Below, piece by piece: positions 26,290-63,570 of a stretch of DNA of 64,000 nt. How positions within the stretch are numbered: position 1 is the stretch's first letter; every line of letters begins with the position of its first letter. The stretch comes from Tillus elongatus (Eukaryota > Arthropoda > Insecta > Coleoptera > Cleridae). The position numbers and the translations under genes are program-made. The stretch spans positions 8,743,660 to 8,807,659 of the forward strand of contig OZ023265.1 of assembly GCA_964006375.1 (NCBI GenBank). The letters are read 5' to 3'. The notes under the pieces were generated by a model that saw only the letters and a program-made list of their open reading frames with translations, was not told where the DNA came from and made no database searches.

Positions 26290-28745
26290 ATGGTTCGAAT
26301 CTAATAAATTAAAATTAAATGAGGGAAAGCCATCAATACTAACTAAATCTACAAGTTATAATCCAAATCCTCAACAAGCACAACTGTTGGGAATAATATT
26401 CAATGAACGCCTAAATTGGAGGGACCATGTCGAGGCATTAAAGGTGCAGCTTTGAAAATCAATATTTTTACTGAGGAGGATTGTTCAAATAGCTGGGTTT
26501 GAGACTGCACAAACTGCATATTATTCAAATTTTCATAGTATAGCTTAGGGCTGGGGATCGAATACGAATAGTTCGAATATGAATTATTTCAACGAGAGTG
26601 TATTCGAATACATTCGGATATTTGAATATTCGAATATATATATGTATTATGTCTGGGAATGATCCCCAGAAGATTCTTAGAAGCACTCACCGCAGAGAGC
26701 ACTAGGAGAAAAAATGATCCCCAGAATATTCTTAGAAGCACTAATCGCAGAGAGCACTAGGAGAAAAAAGTAGATCCTCCAAATAAGTGATTATGAATAA
26801 TTTGTTAGCTTTGCACTATATAGGCTCTCTTTGCTTGGTTTCAACTAAATATTTCTAAGAACCATATAATTTTGTCGAATATTTCTATGAATCTTACTGT
26901 TTCTTCACGCCTTCATGAGCCAATAAAAATCTGCAGAGAAACAGCATATGTCGGATTACTATGCGGAAGGTGTCGCAACACATTTTGAGACTTTGAATTG
27001 TAGGGAGCTTTTATCGAGCTGAAAGCGATAAATTATTGGGTTTCCAGATTGAGGTATAGTTTGTTTAAAGTTAGTTGAAAACACTTGAGTAAGTCTAAAG
27101 CTGTATTTGTCCTTTAACTCATAGGCGGCGCATAGAAGTTCATAAACAACAAAATGTAATCAAAATATGATGATAAAGTTATTGTATTGTATGTTGTAAC
27201 AAATCGACTGGTGGTTATCCATATCGCATTCGAATTATGCAATGAAAACAAACATGAATTTACCCTTTAACACATAGAGGATCATAAATACGAAAATAGA
27301 AATGCAAGAGATTCTTAGATATACTAACAGCACGGCAATGATTACAAGTTCGTCTTGCAACCTACATTGTAATATAATATACCAACATTATATTCGTCAT
27401 TAATTTTTCTAAAATAAACAATGAAAAATTTCCTGAATTATTTGAAAGTTAAGAATTAAATAGCTAATTTTCTAGGAAACAGAGGCAGATTCAAAAAATG
27501 ATAACGAGACACATTCATGGGCTTAGGGGAGTGTTTTTAACTGTGCGAATATTCAAATACTCTGTGAATATTCGAATACTCCACGAATATTCAAATAAAT
27601 CGAATAGTCGTGAAGCTTTCGGAACAAATATTCGAATACACAAACGGATAAATTCCCAGCACTAGTATAGCCACGTATGGAATTTTGATATGGGGAGGGC
27701 ATTCTGAAATGGATGTTTTTATCATGCGGAAAAAAGCGCTGAGGGTACTCACTTTTTCTGGGTTTCGTGACAGCCACTGTTTGAGAGGACAAAAAAAGCT
27801 ACCATCCCTTCGGCTTACATGTTATCTTGCCTGCTTTATGTGCATAGTGAGGCATGCCGATTTTCATGACTATGATACGAGAGGAGCCCAACATCTGGCA
27901 GTTCCGTATCACGGTGTGGGAAAGGCACAAGCTGTGAGTTATGACTGCGTAAGGATTTACAACAAGCTTCCAGAGGTCTTGAAGAGCATGCCAATGGAGT
28001 CCCTCAAAAAAGAGGCGAGGATAATCTTGGGCCAACATGTCCTCTATTCCGTCACAGAATATTTTGATAGGTTCTAGCCTGTTATATATATTGTGTCTGA
28101 ATTTTATATTTTGTTCTATCTGTATTATGTATGTTTTAGTTTAATCCATTTTATTTGTACCTTGTTTATTTTGGTATTGTTATCTGGTGGACATTCTCCA
28201 GGGTTTATATATGTGTGTATCTTCAGGGAACAATAGCTTACCAAAAAGGCATCCCTAATGTTACATATATATTATAATATTATTTCAAGAAAAATTAGGA
28301 AAACGGATAAAGTAGATTAATTTTAAGTTGTTGAGTAGATCAAATCGGTATTGTAATCATTTGACATAGATTTGGCATCATCACATTTTACGTGTTTATA
28401 TAAACAACACACAGGTTTGTTAATAATTGCAGATTGCAATCATAGAGCATTGGTTAGCATTTAATTTGCCGTATAGGGGAATGCTGATTTAGTAGGTTTT
28501 AGGAATTTAGTTCAAATAAGTTTATATATAGAAGTGTTTGTAAATATTGATACTTTTTTCATATATTCATTAAACTTGTTACATCGTTACTATGTCTGTC
28601 TAGTCCATAAATTATAACAGTGTCCCCCTATACCCCCTCAATTAATCCTCCAGCTCCTTAGACAGTATTTGATTTGTGCGCTTTAATATTATGTATACTG
28701 TATGACATGGTCTTTTGTGCCAGAATAAATATTATTATTATAGTT
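26290..28745 (+). pseudogene. Non-LTR reverse transcriptase 3' part, split by a hAT insertion
   Basis: Block one (26310-26545) reads LLGIIFNERLNWRDHVEALK, and block two (27673-28077) reads TYGILIWGGHSEMDVF and then DYDTRGAQHLAVP and YNKLPEVLKSMP. These are the RT thumb and C-terminal blocks of jockey/CR1-type elements. Removing 26546-27664 plus one duplication copy restores SNFHSIATYGILIWGG. There is a stop in block one. The 3' UTR ends near 28740 with an AATAAATATTATTATTATAG tail. Confidence 0.75.
26546..27664. mobile_element. hAT-type non-autonomous element with 8-bp duplication
   Basis: The ends are TAGGGCTGGGGAT (26546) and ATTCCCAGCACTA (to 27664). The flanks are GTATAGCT (26538-26545) and GTATAGCC (27665-27672), an 8-bp duplication with one change. 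Just inside both ends lie repeated CGAATATTCG-like motifs. The interior has no transposase. All this fits hAT. Confidence 0.88.
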
Positions 28746-28769
28746 CGCTTATTAATAGGTGTAATTTTA

Positions 28770-29030
28770 CAGGGCTTCTTCTGATTATTATTACAATTAA
28801 AACTAATATTTGCTTTGATAAACTATGTTCCATTGTGTTTAGTGAACAACAAACGATTAATCGAAAAAAGAATAATCAACTACTTGGAAGTTCAATTAAT
28901 CTATTTATTAATCGAGAAATCGAAAAATCTATTAATCGACGTCAAAATTCTAACAACGGTTATTTCGATTTTAGATTATTCCCGAAATCGATTATTCGAT
29001 TATCATTTTTCGTGATTTTTGCCAGCCCTT
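28770..29030. mobile_element. Possible second hAT-like relic
   Basis: ACAGGGCTTCTTC near 28770 and GCCAGCCCTTA ending near 29029 resemble hAT ends, and the interior is rich in ATCGA/TCGAT palindromes. No duplication is evident. Confidence 0.3.
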
Positions 29031-29149
29031 AGTAACAACCATTAAAAAACTTTCTTTGTTCAGTTGCTAAGGAACCTAGTATAATTTATTTTCTTTAAAA
29101 TTTGACGAGTACATTTCTCTTTTAATATATCATGTACTTTTTTGTGACG

Positions 29150-30785
29150 CCTTACCTATGTGGGTCCGGGGACTAACTAAAAGAATAGGCCCAAGGTAAC
29201 TCCTGCCTGTCGTAAAAGGCGACTAATTAGAATCAAACAATGGCGGGGGTCTTGTCCATGTGGGCCTGGAGGGAGGCAGATATCTCTGGGGAGTGATGTA
29301 CACCCGGATTTTGAGGCCTTCACTCTGGGCTTAGAAAAGGATGGTTGCCCGCGCTTGGTTGTTACTCGGGAGCGGGGTTCCGGATGAGTGCCGCCTTGGG
29401 TTGAGTGCTGGCGGGGGTCGTGTGTCTAGACGACCCGGAGGGGGTTGACAACTCTAATGAGTGGTAAACACCCGGAGTTTGGGGCCCCCACTGTGTGCTT
29501 CAGAACAGACGGACGGCCTCGCTTGTGCGATGCTCGGGAGCGGGGCTCGATGGGATGTCGCCTTGAGTCTAGCACTGGTGGGTGTCAGGTCTAGACGAAC
29601 CTGGAGGAGAGCTGAGATCTTTAGGGGTGGAATAAAACAGGGTTGAGGCCTCTTCTGTGAGCTTCGAAACGAACAAACGACCTACTTGGATGCTGCTCGG
29701 ATGCAGGACTTCATGATACTGCACTGACTCAAACACTGACAGATGTCTGGTCCAGACGAACTCGGAGATAGGTTATCTCTCTTTGAGCTTTGAGACGGGC
29801 AAGCGACTTCGCTCAGATGGCAGTACATCTGTCAAACAAAGTTTCACCTCGCAGGTGTCGTCTCCTGTCGGAAGCTCGATTTGTTGGGTGAAATTTAAGC
29901 TAACGCTGGCAGGTGTTGGACCTTGACGAACCTGGAGGTGGCTCGGGTCTCTAGTGGTGGATTACACCTGGAGACTTGGGCCTATTCTGTGAGCATCGAT
30001 ACAGGCTAACGACACTGCCTGGATGCTGCTCGAGGGCGGGACTTCATGATATCGCCTCGAGTCAATGAAACACTGGCGAGGGTCTGGTGCAGGTGAGGCT
30101 GGGGGGAGGTAGACATCTCTGGGGAGTGATATGCACCCGGAGTTTGGCGCCTCCACTGTGGCCTCAGAGACTGACCTGACCTCTGACCTGGCCTCACTTG
30201 GTTGTTACTCGGGAGCGGGGTTCCAGATTATACCGCCCTGGATTGAGCCCTGGCGTGTGTCTAGACGTCCCGGGGGGCTCTGATCTCTGATGAGTGGTAA
30301 ACACCCGGAGTTTGGAGCCCATATTGTGTGCTCACGAAACGGACGGACGGCCTCGCTGGGGTGATGCTCGGGAGCGGGACTCGATTGGATGTTGCCTTGA
30401 GTCTTAACACTGTTAGGTGTCAGGTTTGGAAGAGCCTGAGGGGAGCTGAGATCTCTAGGGGTGGATTACAACTGGAGATTAGATGCTGCTCGAGAGCGGG
30501 ACTTCAAGATACCGCCTCGAGGCAAATACTGACGGATGTCGGGTCCAGACGAACTCGGAGAGAGGTTATCTCTCTTTGAGCTTCGAAACGGGCAAGCGAC
30601 TTTACTCAGATGGCAGTACACCTGCCAAACTCTCACCCTCAAGAAAAGATCGACTCCCTCAGGGAGCTGGAATTGATGGGTGAAATCTAAATAATTAGAC
30701 GTGAGCCACAATAGACCTAAGGTCGCGGTGGAGGGACTGAAATAGCCCACTCACAATAAAATCTAATCTAATTTAATCTACCTAT
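29150..30785 (+). mobile_element. Retrotransposon-derived array: repeated GC-rich units ending in the R-family 3' end
   Basis: The left start includes GCCTGTCGTAAAAGGCGACT. Units of about 165 bp recur (anchor GTGG.TTACACCYGGAG and variants at about 29297, 29459, 29622, 29955, 30123, 30293 and 30458). They also form two higher-order copies of about 830 bp. The right end (30650-30785) matches the last codons and 3' UTR of the R-family (GGTGAAAT, GTGAGCCACAATAGACC, GCCCACTCACAATAA). The region is much more GC-rich than its surroundings and carries no intact ORF. Confidence 0.7.
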
Positions 30786-31195
30786 AAAAAAATATAACTT
30801 TGACACAAAAAAAGACAGCTGTCATTTTTTTGTTTGTTTTTTAATAAAAATTCTTAATTTTTTACTTACTATCTTTAGTGTTTCATCAAATCAAAAGGTC
30901 ACACAAAAAAAAAAGATGCCAATGCCAACTATAAAATAAAATCATCACGGCCACTTCTTATGTTTCAAATATCTGGTTAAATTTATAGCTGGAAAAAATG
31001 CAGGATTAGAAAAAGAGTGTTGATAATTATAGATAGGTTATGTTATCAGAGTATTAAAGACAAATATATTGAGTGGGAATTACCCTTTGATATTTGAATA
31101 TTTGGCATAACATGATTTTTATAATATTATATATGCGTAAATGGTTACAGAAATGTATCAATCTTCGTAAACATTTCTGTAAGCGATACAGTTGT
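30786..31195 (-). promoter_or_regulatory. Serinc: Serinc 3' UTR and downstream sequence
   Basis: Unique AT-rich sequence directly after the Serinc stop codon (minus strand). I saw no canonical AATAAA close to the stop, so the transcript end is unknown. Confidence 0.4.
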
Positions 31196-57557
<26,362 letters not shown>

Positions 57558-57862
57558 TTTTGCTGTTTAATACTTTTTGAATTTCGATCTTGCTGGGAAA
57601 TGACTCTTGAATTTAGAGTTTTTGATAATCTGCTTGATGTGTACACTAGACCAAAACCCTTTTTAAGGCTATGAAATTAAATCAAAAAATTTTCGGAATC
57701 GTATTTGCTCCTAATATCCAATCCTATTATTTGTTTTTCCACAAACACAAACTCATTAAATTTCCCGAGATATTGACGTTTGACACTATTATGACATTTG
57801 CTTCGTTGATAAAATGACAGATGAATTGAAATGATTTTTCAGCCTCTGGTAAGTTTTTATAT

Positions 57863-58156
57863 CTAGTCACATACAATCTTAAAACGGACTTTAACAGCAA
57901 TCTGAAACAAGAAATTATAACCCGCAAGTAATACAAAATACCAAACCTGTTCTTGCCAAGTAATTTTACTTTTTAATCGCGCTTCTAAAATTTGCAAATC
58001 TTTATGTACTGGAATGAAGTACCTATTCCAAATGATTCCAAAAATTTGCCGCATTGTTACAACGTTGTCGTGGATATCTGTACATTTTAATTTCAATGGC
58101 ATAAAACGTTCTTTGTCATTTTTTGAAAAACTTGACATGTCACAATTTCCACGCAT
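57863..58156 (-). CDS. Unrecognised small ORF upstream of Serinc
   Basis: A minus-strand ORF of 97 codons lies about 300 bp upstream of the Serinc start and 85 bp from the first visible SdhB-like exon on the other strand. A second in-frame Met is seven residues in (MSSFSKNDKERF). The first two thirds is charged and looks protein-like (LKCTDIHDNVVTMRQIF, WNRYFIPVHKDLQ). The next 45 nt could be a short intron (GTTTGG...TTTCTTGTTTCAG) or a hydrophobic segment (VWYFVLLAGYNFLF); both readings keep the frame to the TAG. I do not recognise the family. It could be a first exon of a small gene or a chance ORF. Confidence 0.3.
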   Translation of the reverse strand: MRGNCDMSSFSKNDKERFMPLKLKCTDIHDNVVTMRQIFGIIWNRYFIPVHKDLQILEARLKSKITWQEQVWYFVLLAGYNFLFQIAVKVRFKIVCD

Positions 58157-58241
58157 TAGAATTTTTATACCAACTCCGAAAAATTTTGTATGTATTTAGA
58201 ATGCTATTTATATAATCCTATTCATGTGCCTTTTTCTGTAG

Positions 58242-58402
58242 GTGCGTTTTTATGCCGATAAATGTGAACCTGCTGGTCCGCCAAAGGGTGCAGGTGGCAC
58301 TTCGAAGCCTCCTCGTATGAAAACGTTCAGAATTTATAGATTCAATTCTCAAGGTGAAAACAAGAAGCCGCATATGCAAGAATATAAGCTAGATCTAAAC
58401 AG
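58242..58402 (+). CDS. Succinate dehydrogenase iron-sulfur subunit-like, exon with N-terminal ferredoxin fold
   Basis: The exon follows TTTTTCTGTAG and ends AACAG-GTAGGT. It encodes about 53 residues from VRFYADKCEPAG through KPPRMKTFRIYRFN to EYKLDLN. The RxKTFxIYRxN block and the closing Y-x-L-D-L-N are typical of the start of mature SdhB (complex II subunit). It ends two bases into a codon, and joining to 61813 gives [17 protein letters not shown] in frame. The upstream exon with the mitochondrial targeting peptide was not found. The sequence before KPPRMK is Gly/Pro-rich and unlike standard SdhB, so a paralog is possible. Confidence 0.85.
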
Positions 58403-58499
58403 GTAGGTCAAGACCTATTAGTTTACGAGTAATATATGCTATGGAGGCAAAAAATAAATCAATGAGCAAAATAGCAGCACCAATTAAAAATTAGCTTTA

Positions 58500-59205
58500 C
58501 ACTTATAAATCTTAAAATAATACTAACAATAATAATAATCAATTATCAAATTCATAATATATCAAGAATTATATTTACAAAAATATATAATTGTCCAATT
58601 GTGACGTATTATCACGGGGGTACATTCACCTGTACATAAAGTTTCAACATATCAATCGCCAACATTTACACTTTACACTACATATATTTGTTATTTCTCT
58701 CCTTAGAGAAAGAATAAACGCAAAGAATAGGTGCTTCACATATTTCATCACCTTCACGTTTCTTCGCTGGTCTCCATCTTATAATTTCGTCTATATATTC
58801 TTTGCTACTACCTAATGCTCTCTTTCGCACTCTTACACACGCAACCGCACGCGTGCGCACGCACTACACACGCACACGATCATATACAAAACCTACATCT
58901 AGAAGTTATAGAAAAAAGTACCTACTAAAGCCATTCTGATAAAATCATTTTAGTAGGTAGGTAGTTATATTTTTATATCGTTCCAACTTATTTTATTTTT
59001 AAACTGAAGTTTATAAAGTTTTGGTCTCGGAAAGTCTACTACCTAATTTCTAACTTAACTTTAAATCTCTTAAAACCTAAAGACCTTAATTCACAAGGCA
59101 AACCATCATACAACCTAGGAGCTATAAAGCTAGCATATTTTTGCCCAATAGTTGCAACTTCCGCAACCTTATGTAACACTCTTTCCCTGTATCTTACTGT
59201 GCAAA
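58500..59205 (-). mobile_element. Non-LTR retrotransposon 3' end relic
   Basis: The minus strand at 59201-59044 reads RYRERVLHKVAEVATIGQ, then APRLYDGLPCELRSLG and KRFKVKLEI before a stop, the C-terminal pattern of jockey/CR1 RTs. An AATAATAATAATC tail lies near 58525. It lies in the SdhB-like intron. Confidence 0.6.
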
Positions 59206-59509
59206 ATCAATGTTAAATGTCCTTCATTCTTTGTGGATTATTATACATTCATTATAAGATTTTTATTGAATACATTTGTCGTAAATTCGATATCCGACTT
59301 TCTTTGTATAGAACACATGTATTAAAGAATTTACTGGTTTATTAACAATTATTTTAAAAAGCCTCTTTTAAATGATTTATAGTCTATTCACATAAGAATC
59401 CATTCCCCACTTCCATACCACCATTCTATAGCGCGTAGTAGGTACCAAATTTTCGTTTTGGCCCAAATGTAAAATGTTTTCAAACTGTTTCTTTTTATTC
59501 ATTTATTTT

Positions 59510-61520
59510 TATTTCAACAACACACCACGAGGGCTCGTAGGCTAAATACTATCGTATCGTGGGTGTCGACAAGCAGGAAAGAGGCAATTTGTTAATTCTG
59601 GACTTGAAGGTTTGGAGGTTCGGAGGAGAAGGAAAACATGTGCCGGTAAGCAATTCCACAACTTGGAAGTCCTCGGGACAAAAGACCGGGCATAACAAGA
59701 TGTTCTATGTCTGGTGACCTGGACAGTAAAAGGGTGCATTCGCTCTGTTCTCCTGGTAAATCTGTTGGGGGCAACAGGTGGAGGAACTATGGAAGAAAGC
59801 TCCTCTCAGCAGTGCCCGTGCAGATATCTATAAAAAAGAGAGAGGTCACCAACGGTACGTCGATGAACAAGGGATGGCAGCCTTTGGGTGAGGGTAAGGT
59901 CACCGATGAGACGTATAGATCTCTTCTGAATGGAGTCCAGGATTTCGAGTGTAGAAGCGGCAGCGGCACCCCAGATGTTGGAGCAGTATTCGAGGTTTGG
60001 CCTTATTTGTGAAGTATATAAGATATAGAGGTTAGCTGGTGAAAAGTATTTGCGAGCCCGGAAGAGGAAACCGAATTTCTTAGCAGCCGCTTCTGCAATT
60101 GATGTGACATGTCAGTGCCAATTGAGAGTTCGATCCACAGAAATGCCAACAAGTGAAAAAGACCCATTACTTCGAATAACTTGGTTGTTCATTGTGATGG
60201 GTCTAGGGCTGGTGTATCTCTTATGAGATAGAAAGCAAGACTGGGATTTGGTGGAGCTGAATTGTACAAGATTTCTACTTCCCTAGTCTAATATTTTTTG
60301 GAAATCCACAGAGACAGAACCCTCCATGAGTCTGCGATCCTCATCTAATTGGGCTAAAGAGACAGGCCTAGACTATATTATATATGTGTGTGTATAGTGC
60401 TGTCATCCGCGTAAGTGTGAATTTCGTTGGATGTGCTAGAGAGATCATTGATGTGGAGAAGAAACAAAGTAGGGGCTAAAGCTGAACTTTGAAGGACTCC
60501 TGCATTAATTGGATCCAGTTTAGAGGAATGGCCATCCACGACAACAGAAATGCTCCGGTTGGAGAGGAAATTTGCTGTCCAGGTACAGAGTTTTGGTGGT
60601 AGGCCATAGGCCGGAAGTTTATTAAGCAGCGCTGCGTGCCAGACTTGGTCGAATGCTTTGGATATGTCTAGAGCGACAATCTGGAATTCACCGTGTAGTT
60701 CCATAGACTTGCTCCAAGAATGGGTGACAAAGGAAAAGAGGTCGGCAGTTGATCTGCGCTGACGGAATCCATACTGCTTGTCGTGGATTAGGCTCTGTTT
60801 TTTCAAGAAATGTTAGTAATTCTGTGTTTATATACTTCTCCATCACTTTAGAGACGACTAAAAGGAGAGAAATAGGCCTGTAGTTGATAGGAAGCGCTTT
60901 GCGCTTTCTTGGTATTAAGAGAAGAGAGCATCTTTCGTACCTTTTTAGTTTTGAAAATGATATCCGTTATTTTATGCGCGACATTGGGGACTGTTGGTGG
61001 TTGAACATTTTGAGGTGGGTTGAGAGTAGAATTGCCGGCGAACAACGAGGCAAAAAGTTCAGCCTTGCCCAGGGCGGTAGAAACAATTTCATCCCCTGAA
61101 ACAAGAGGTGGGAACGTGCTCTTGCAGAAATTATTCCCAATAGATTTACAAAGATTCCAGAAGGGTTTGCTGCCATTGGAGCTTGAAAGGACTTTGTTTT
61201 TGATGTAGTTATTAAACGAGTTTTTTGCCTCAGAAAGAATGTGGACATAGCGGTTTCTTGCGTCGTTAAATGCTTGACGGTTTCTTGACTGGGATTGTGT
61301 AGAAGCGTTTTGTGAGCTTTGACCTTTTCAAGTCTGGCCTTGTCACAGGATTTAGAGAACCAGGGCTTTTGAGTGGCTGAAGAGGTTTTCTGTGTACGTG
61401 GAATAAGTAATTCCATGCCAGCTTGGATGATTTCGGTGACGTTTTGTGAGATATCAGAGGGGTCAGGGTGAGCAGAAGCATAATAAGGTTGGTGAAGTTT
61501 TGAAATCAAAGCTTTTATAT
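59510..61520 (-). mobile_element. CR1/jockey-type non-LTR retrotransposon (copy J-2) in the SdhB-like intron
   Basis: Same family as copy J-1, antisense to the host gene. RT blocks: KQYGFRQRRSTADLFSFVTH, DISKAFDQVWHAALLNKL and HTYADDSTIH. The VPQGS motif has changed to VLQSS and a stop follows the YADD box. It extends further 5' than J-1 (ISQNVTEIIQAGMELL, to about 61509). Its 3' end has an AAATAAAAATAAATG tail rather than (TA)n. Confidence 0.88.
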
Positions 61521-61812
61521 GAGATTTCTACCGCAAATGTGTAGCTGATTTCACAAGAAATAAAACGTTACAAAACAATCAAATATGTACATTTTGGAAA
61601 ACCCGATTTAACACAAAACATTTCTAGACCTGACAATCGTTTCGTTAAGTTGGTTTCATCAAAGTATAAATGAATAAACCAATTTAATTCATTATCGTTT
61701 GAACTAAACAAATTGCACTTATTAGTTCCGATCGCAAGTTTAAATTCTTGCATGATGCAAATGGTACAGGTTTTGAACAAGATATTTAGATCATGGTTTT
61801 TTTCTCTTCTAG

Positions 61813-61956
61813 TACTGGCACGATGATATTGGATGCTCTTAATAAAATTAAAATCGAACAAGATTCAACGCTGACCTATCGGAGATCATGCAGAGAGGGA
61901 GTTTGTGGATCGTGTGGTCTAAATGTAGATGGAGTAAATACTTTAGCCTGTCTAAG
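61813..61956 (+). CDS. Succinate dehydrogenase iron-sulfur subunit-like, 2Fe-2S exon
   Basis: The exon follows TTTCTCTTCTAG and ends CTAAG-GTAATA. It encodes [13 protein letters not shown] and then the plant-type 2Fe-2S ligand block [16 protein letters not shown] with NTLAC, so all four expected Cys ligands are present. In complex II this subunit carries electrons from the flavoprotein to ubiquinone on the matrix side of the inner membrane. Standard animal SdhB has CGSCAMNIGG here, while this copy reads [10 protein letters not shown], a notable departure in a very conserved loop. Later exons (3Fe-4S and 4Fe-4S domain) lie beyond the window. The intron before it (58403-61812) holds a retrotransposon. 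Confidence 0.88.
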
Positions 61957-62035
61957 GTAATATTTATTTATTTTAAAGAGTATTATTTATGTAGTACAAA
62001 AACACAAAAGTATCCTCTGAACTTTGTTACATTCC

Positions 62036-62036
62036 A

Positions 62037-62118
<82 letters not shown>
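62036..62118. repeat. (TA)n array in the SdhB-like intron
   Basis: Pure TA dinucleotides about 80 bp after the 2Fe-2S exon. Confidence 0.95.
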
Positions 62119-62121
<3 letters not shown>

Positions 62122-62194
62122 ATTTTATGTAATCAAATGTATGTAAGGCTAGAAGGCTAGATGTATTCTCACGATCTCACGATAATTAGAACCG

Positions 62195-62580
62195 CAGACC
62201 GGTTTTGTTCTAATTAGAGCTCATTAGTATGGTATACTAATTACAGCGAGAACACACCTATAAAGTAATACAGCTATGGTAGCCAGCCTCCTAAAACATC
62301 GTGAGATGTACGACAGGGTCGTCATCTCGGTACGGATTCAGGTAATATGTTGTCACGATACCGGTCCACAATTTTACTTATGGTGAGAATACATGTAGCC
62401 TTACATACATTGCTCCTATATTAGGAAATAAATGGGCCAGGGCTGACAATTTACAAAATTGTTAGTTGGTTGTACACAGTCTCTATTTTATAACATTTTG
62501 TGTTATTTGGAGCTGTCGCGACAACATACTACTTGGTTCCGCACCGAGATGGCGACCCTGTCGTACATCTCATAATGTTA
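62195..62580. mobile_element. Foldback element, copy 2
   Basis: It shares CACCTATAAAGTAATAC.GC, TGGTAGCCA.CCT and TTATTTGGAGCTG with copy 1 at 18010. Its own arms (about 62315-62365 and 62510-62570) pair GAGATGTACGACAGGGTCG with its inverse. Confidence 0.75.
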
Positions 62581-62801
62581 ATTAAATGTGTTGTTAGACG
62601 ACGTTGAAATTTTTTGGTTTTGAAAAATTACAAATAACAATCGCCATTCCATAAAAGGGCAAACGAAACCACATAGCATTCGTCGTTATCTTTGACCCTA
62701 CCACCCAGTGTTAGTCTTGACTTTTCGTTTACGCCACCAAGCAACCTCAACCCTGTTCCCTCCCCTGTTGCGTATTTCTATTGGTTTATCAATATTTTTT
62801 T

Positions 62802-63145
62802 CAATAATTTTGCTACCGTTCCCTGGTTCCCTGTAAATATAGTAGCAAGGCCTTATTCTGTTGACCTACCATCTATGTTCTTCGGGCGCTTCCACTTTTT
62901 AATTAATTATATATTTAAAACAAAGAGGAACGACCGAGGCTAGAAACGTATTTGCTCATTACATAATATTCTTCTTCAATAATTTTGCTACCGTTCCCTG
63001 GTTCCCTGTAAATATAGTAGCAAGGCCTTCTTCTTTTGACCTATCATCTATGTTATTCAGGCGCTTCCGTATTTTAATTAATTATTCATTTAAAACAAAG
63101 AGGAGCCGAGACTAGAAACCCATTTCCTCATTACATAAAAGTAAG
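62802..63145. repeat. Two tandem units of about 175 bp
   Basis: Units start at 62802 and 62977 with CAATAATTTTGCTACCGTTC and run in parallel through GAGGAACGACCGAGGC / GAGGAGCCGAGAC to ATTACATAA. They differ at roughly one base in ten. Confidence 0.85.
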
Positions 63146-63570
63146 AAAGGTAATAATTATCTACAAAAACAAGAACTAAATTGTATCATATGGGTATAAT
63201 GCCAAGGAAAAGTATATGTTGGTTGCCTAAAATAAAATAACATTAAAACAAGACATCATGTAAAAAACGAAAACAGTTCATTGAGACTTTACGTGTCAAG
63301 TCAAAGTTATGCAAATTATTCCTTAAGTGGCTAGTTGTAGCAGAATCTACAACAGGTTGAGGCAGTGAGTTCCCATTATTAAAAACACAAGTTTCGTCTT
63401 TGCACAGCGTGGTAGACTTGGTGAGCAAGTTTAAAATAATGACCACGAAGACGGTCGCTGGTGTTTATCACATATATTTATTTCATTTAAGTCAACAGAT
63501 CATATTCCATGTAAGATTCTATAAGTTGTTTTTAAGTCACCATGCACCAATAGGGAATTTATTGTAGGGA

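Noticed and set aside
28770..29030. A second clear hAT insertion
   Set aside because: The ends are only loosely similar and no 8-bp duplication is visible, so I kept it as a low-confidence feature and not as a finding.
29150..30785. A CRISPR-like or protein-coding tandem array
   Set aside because: The units are contiguous without unique spacers, the frames are broken, and the right end is a retrotransposon 3' end.
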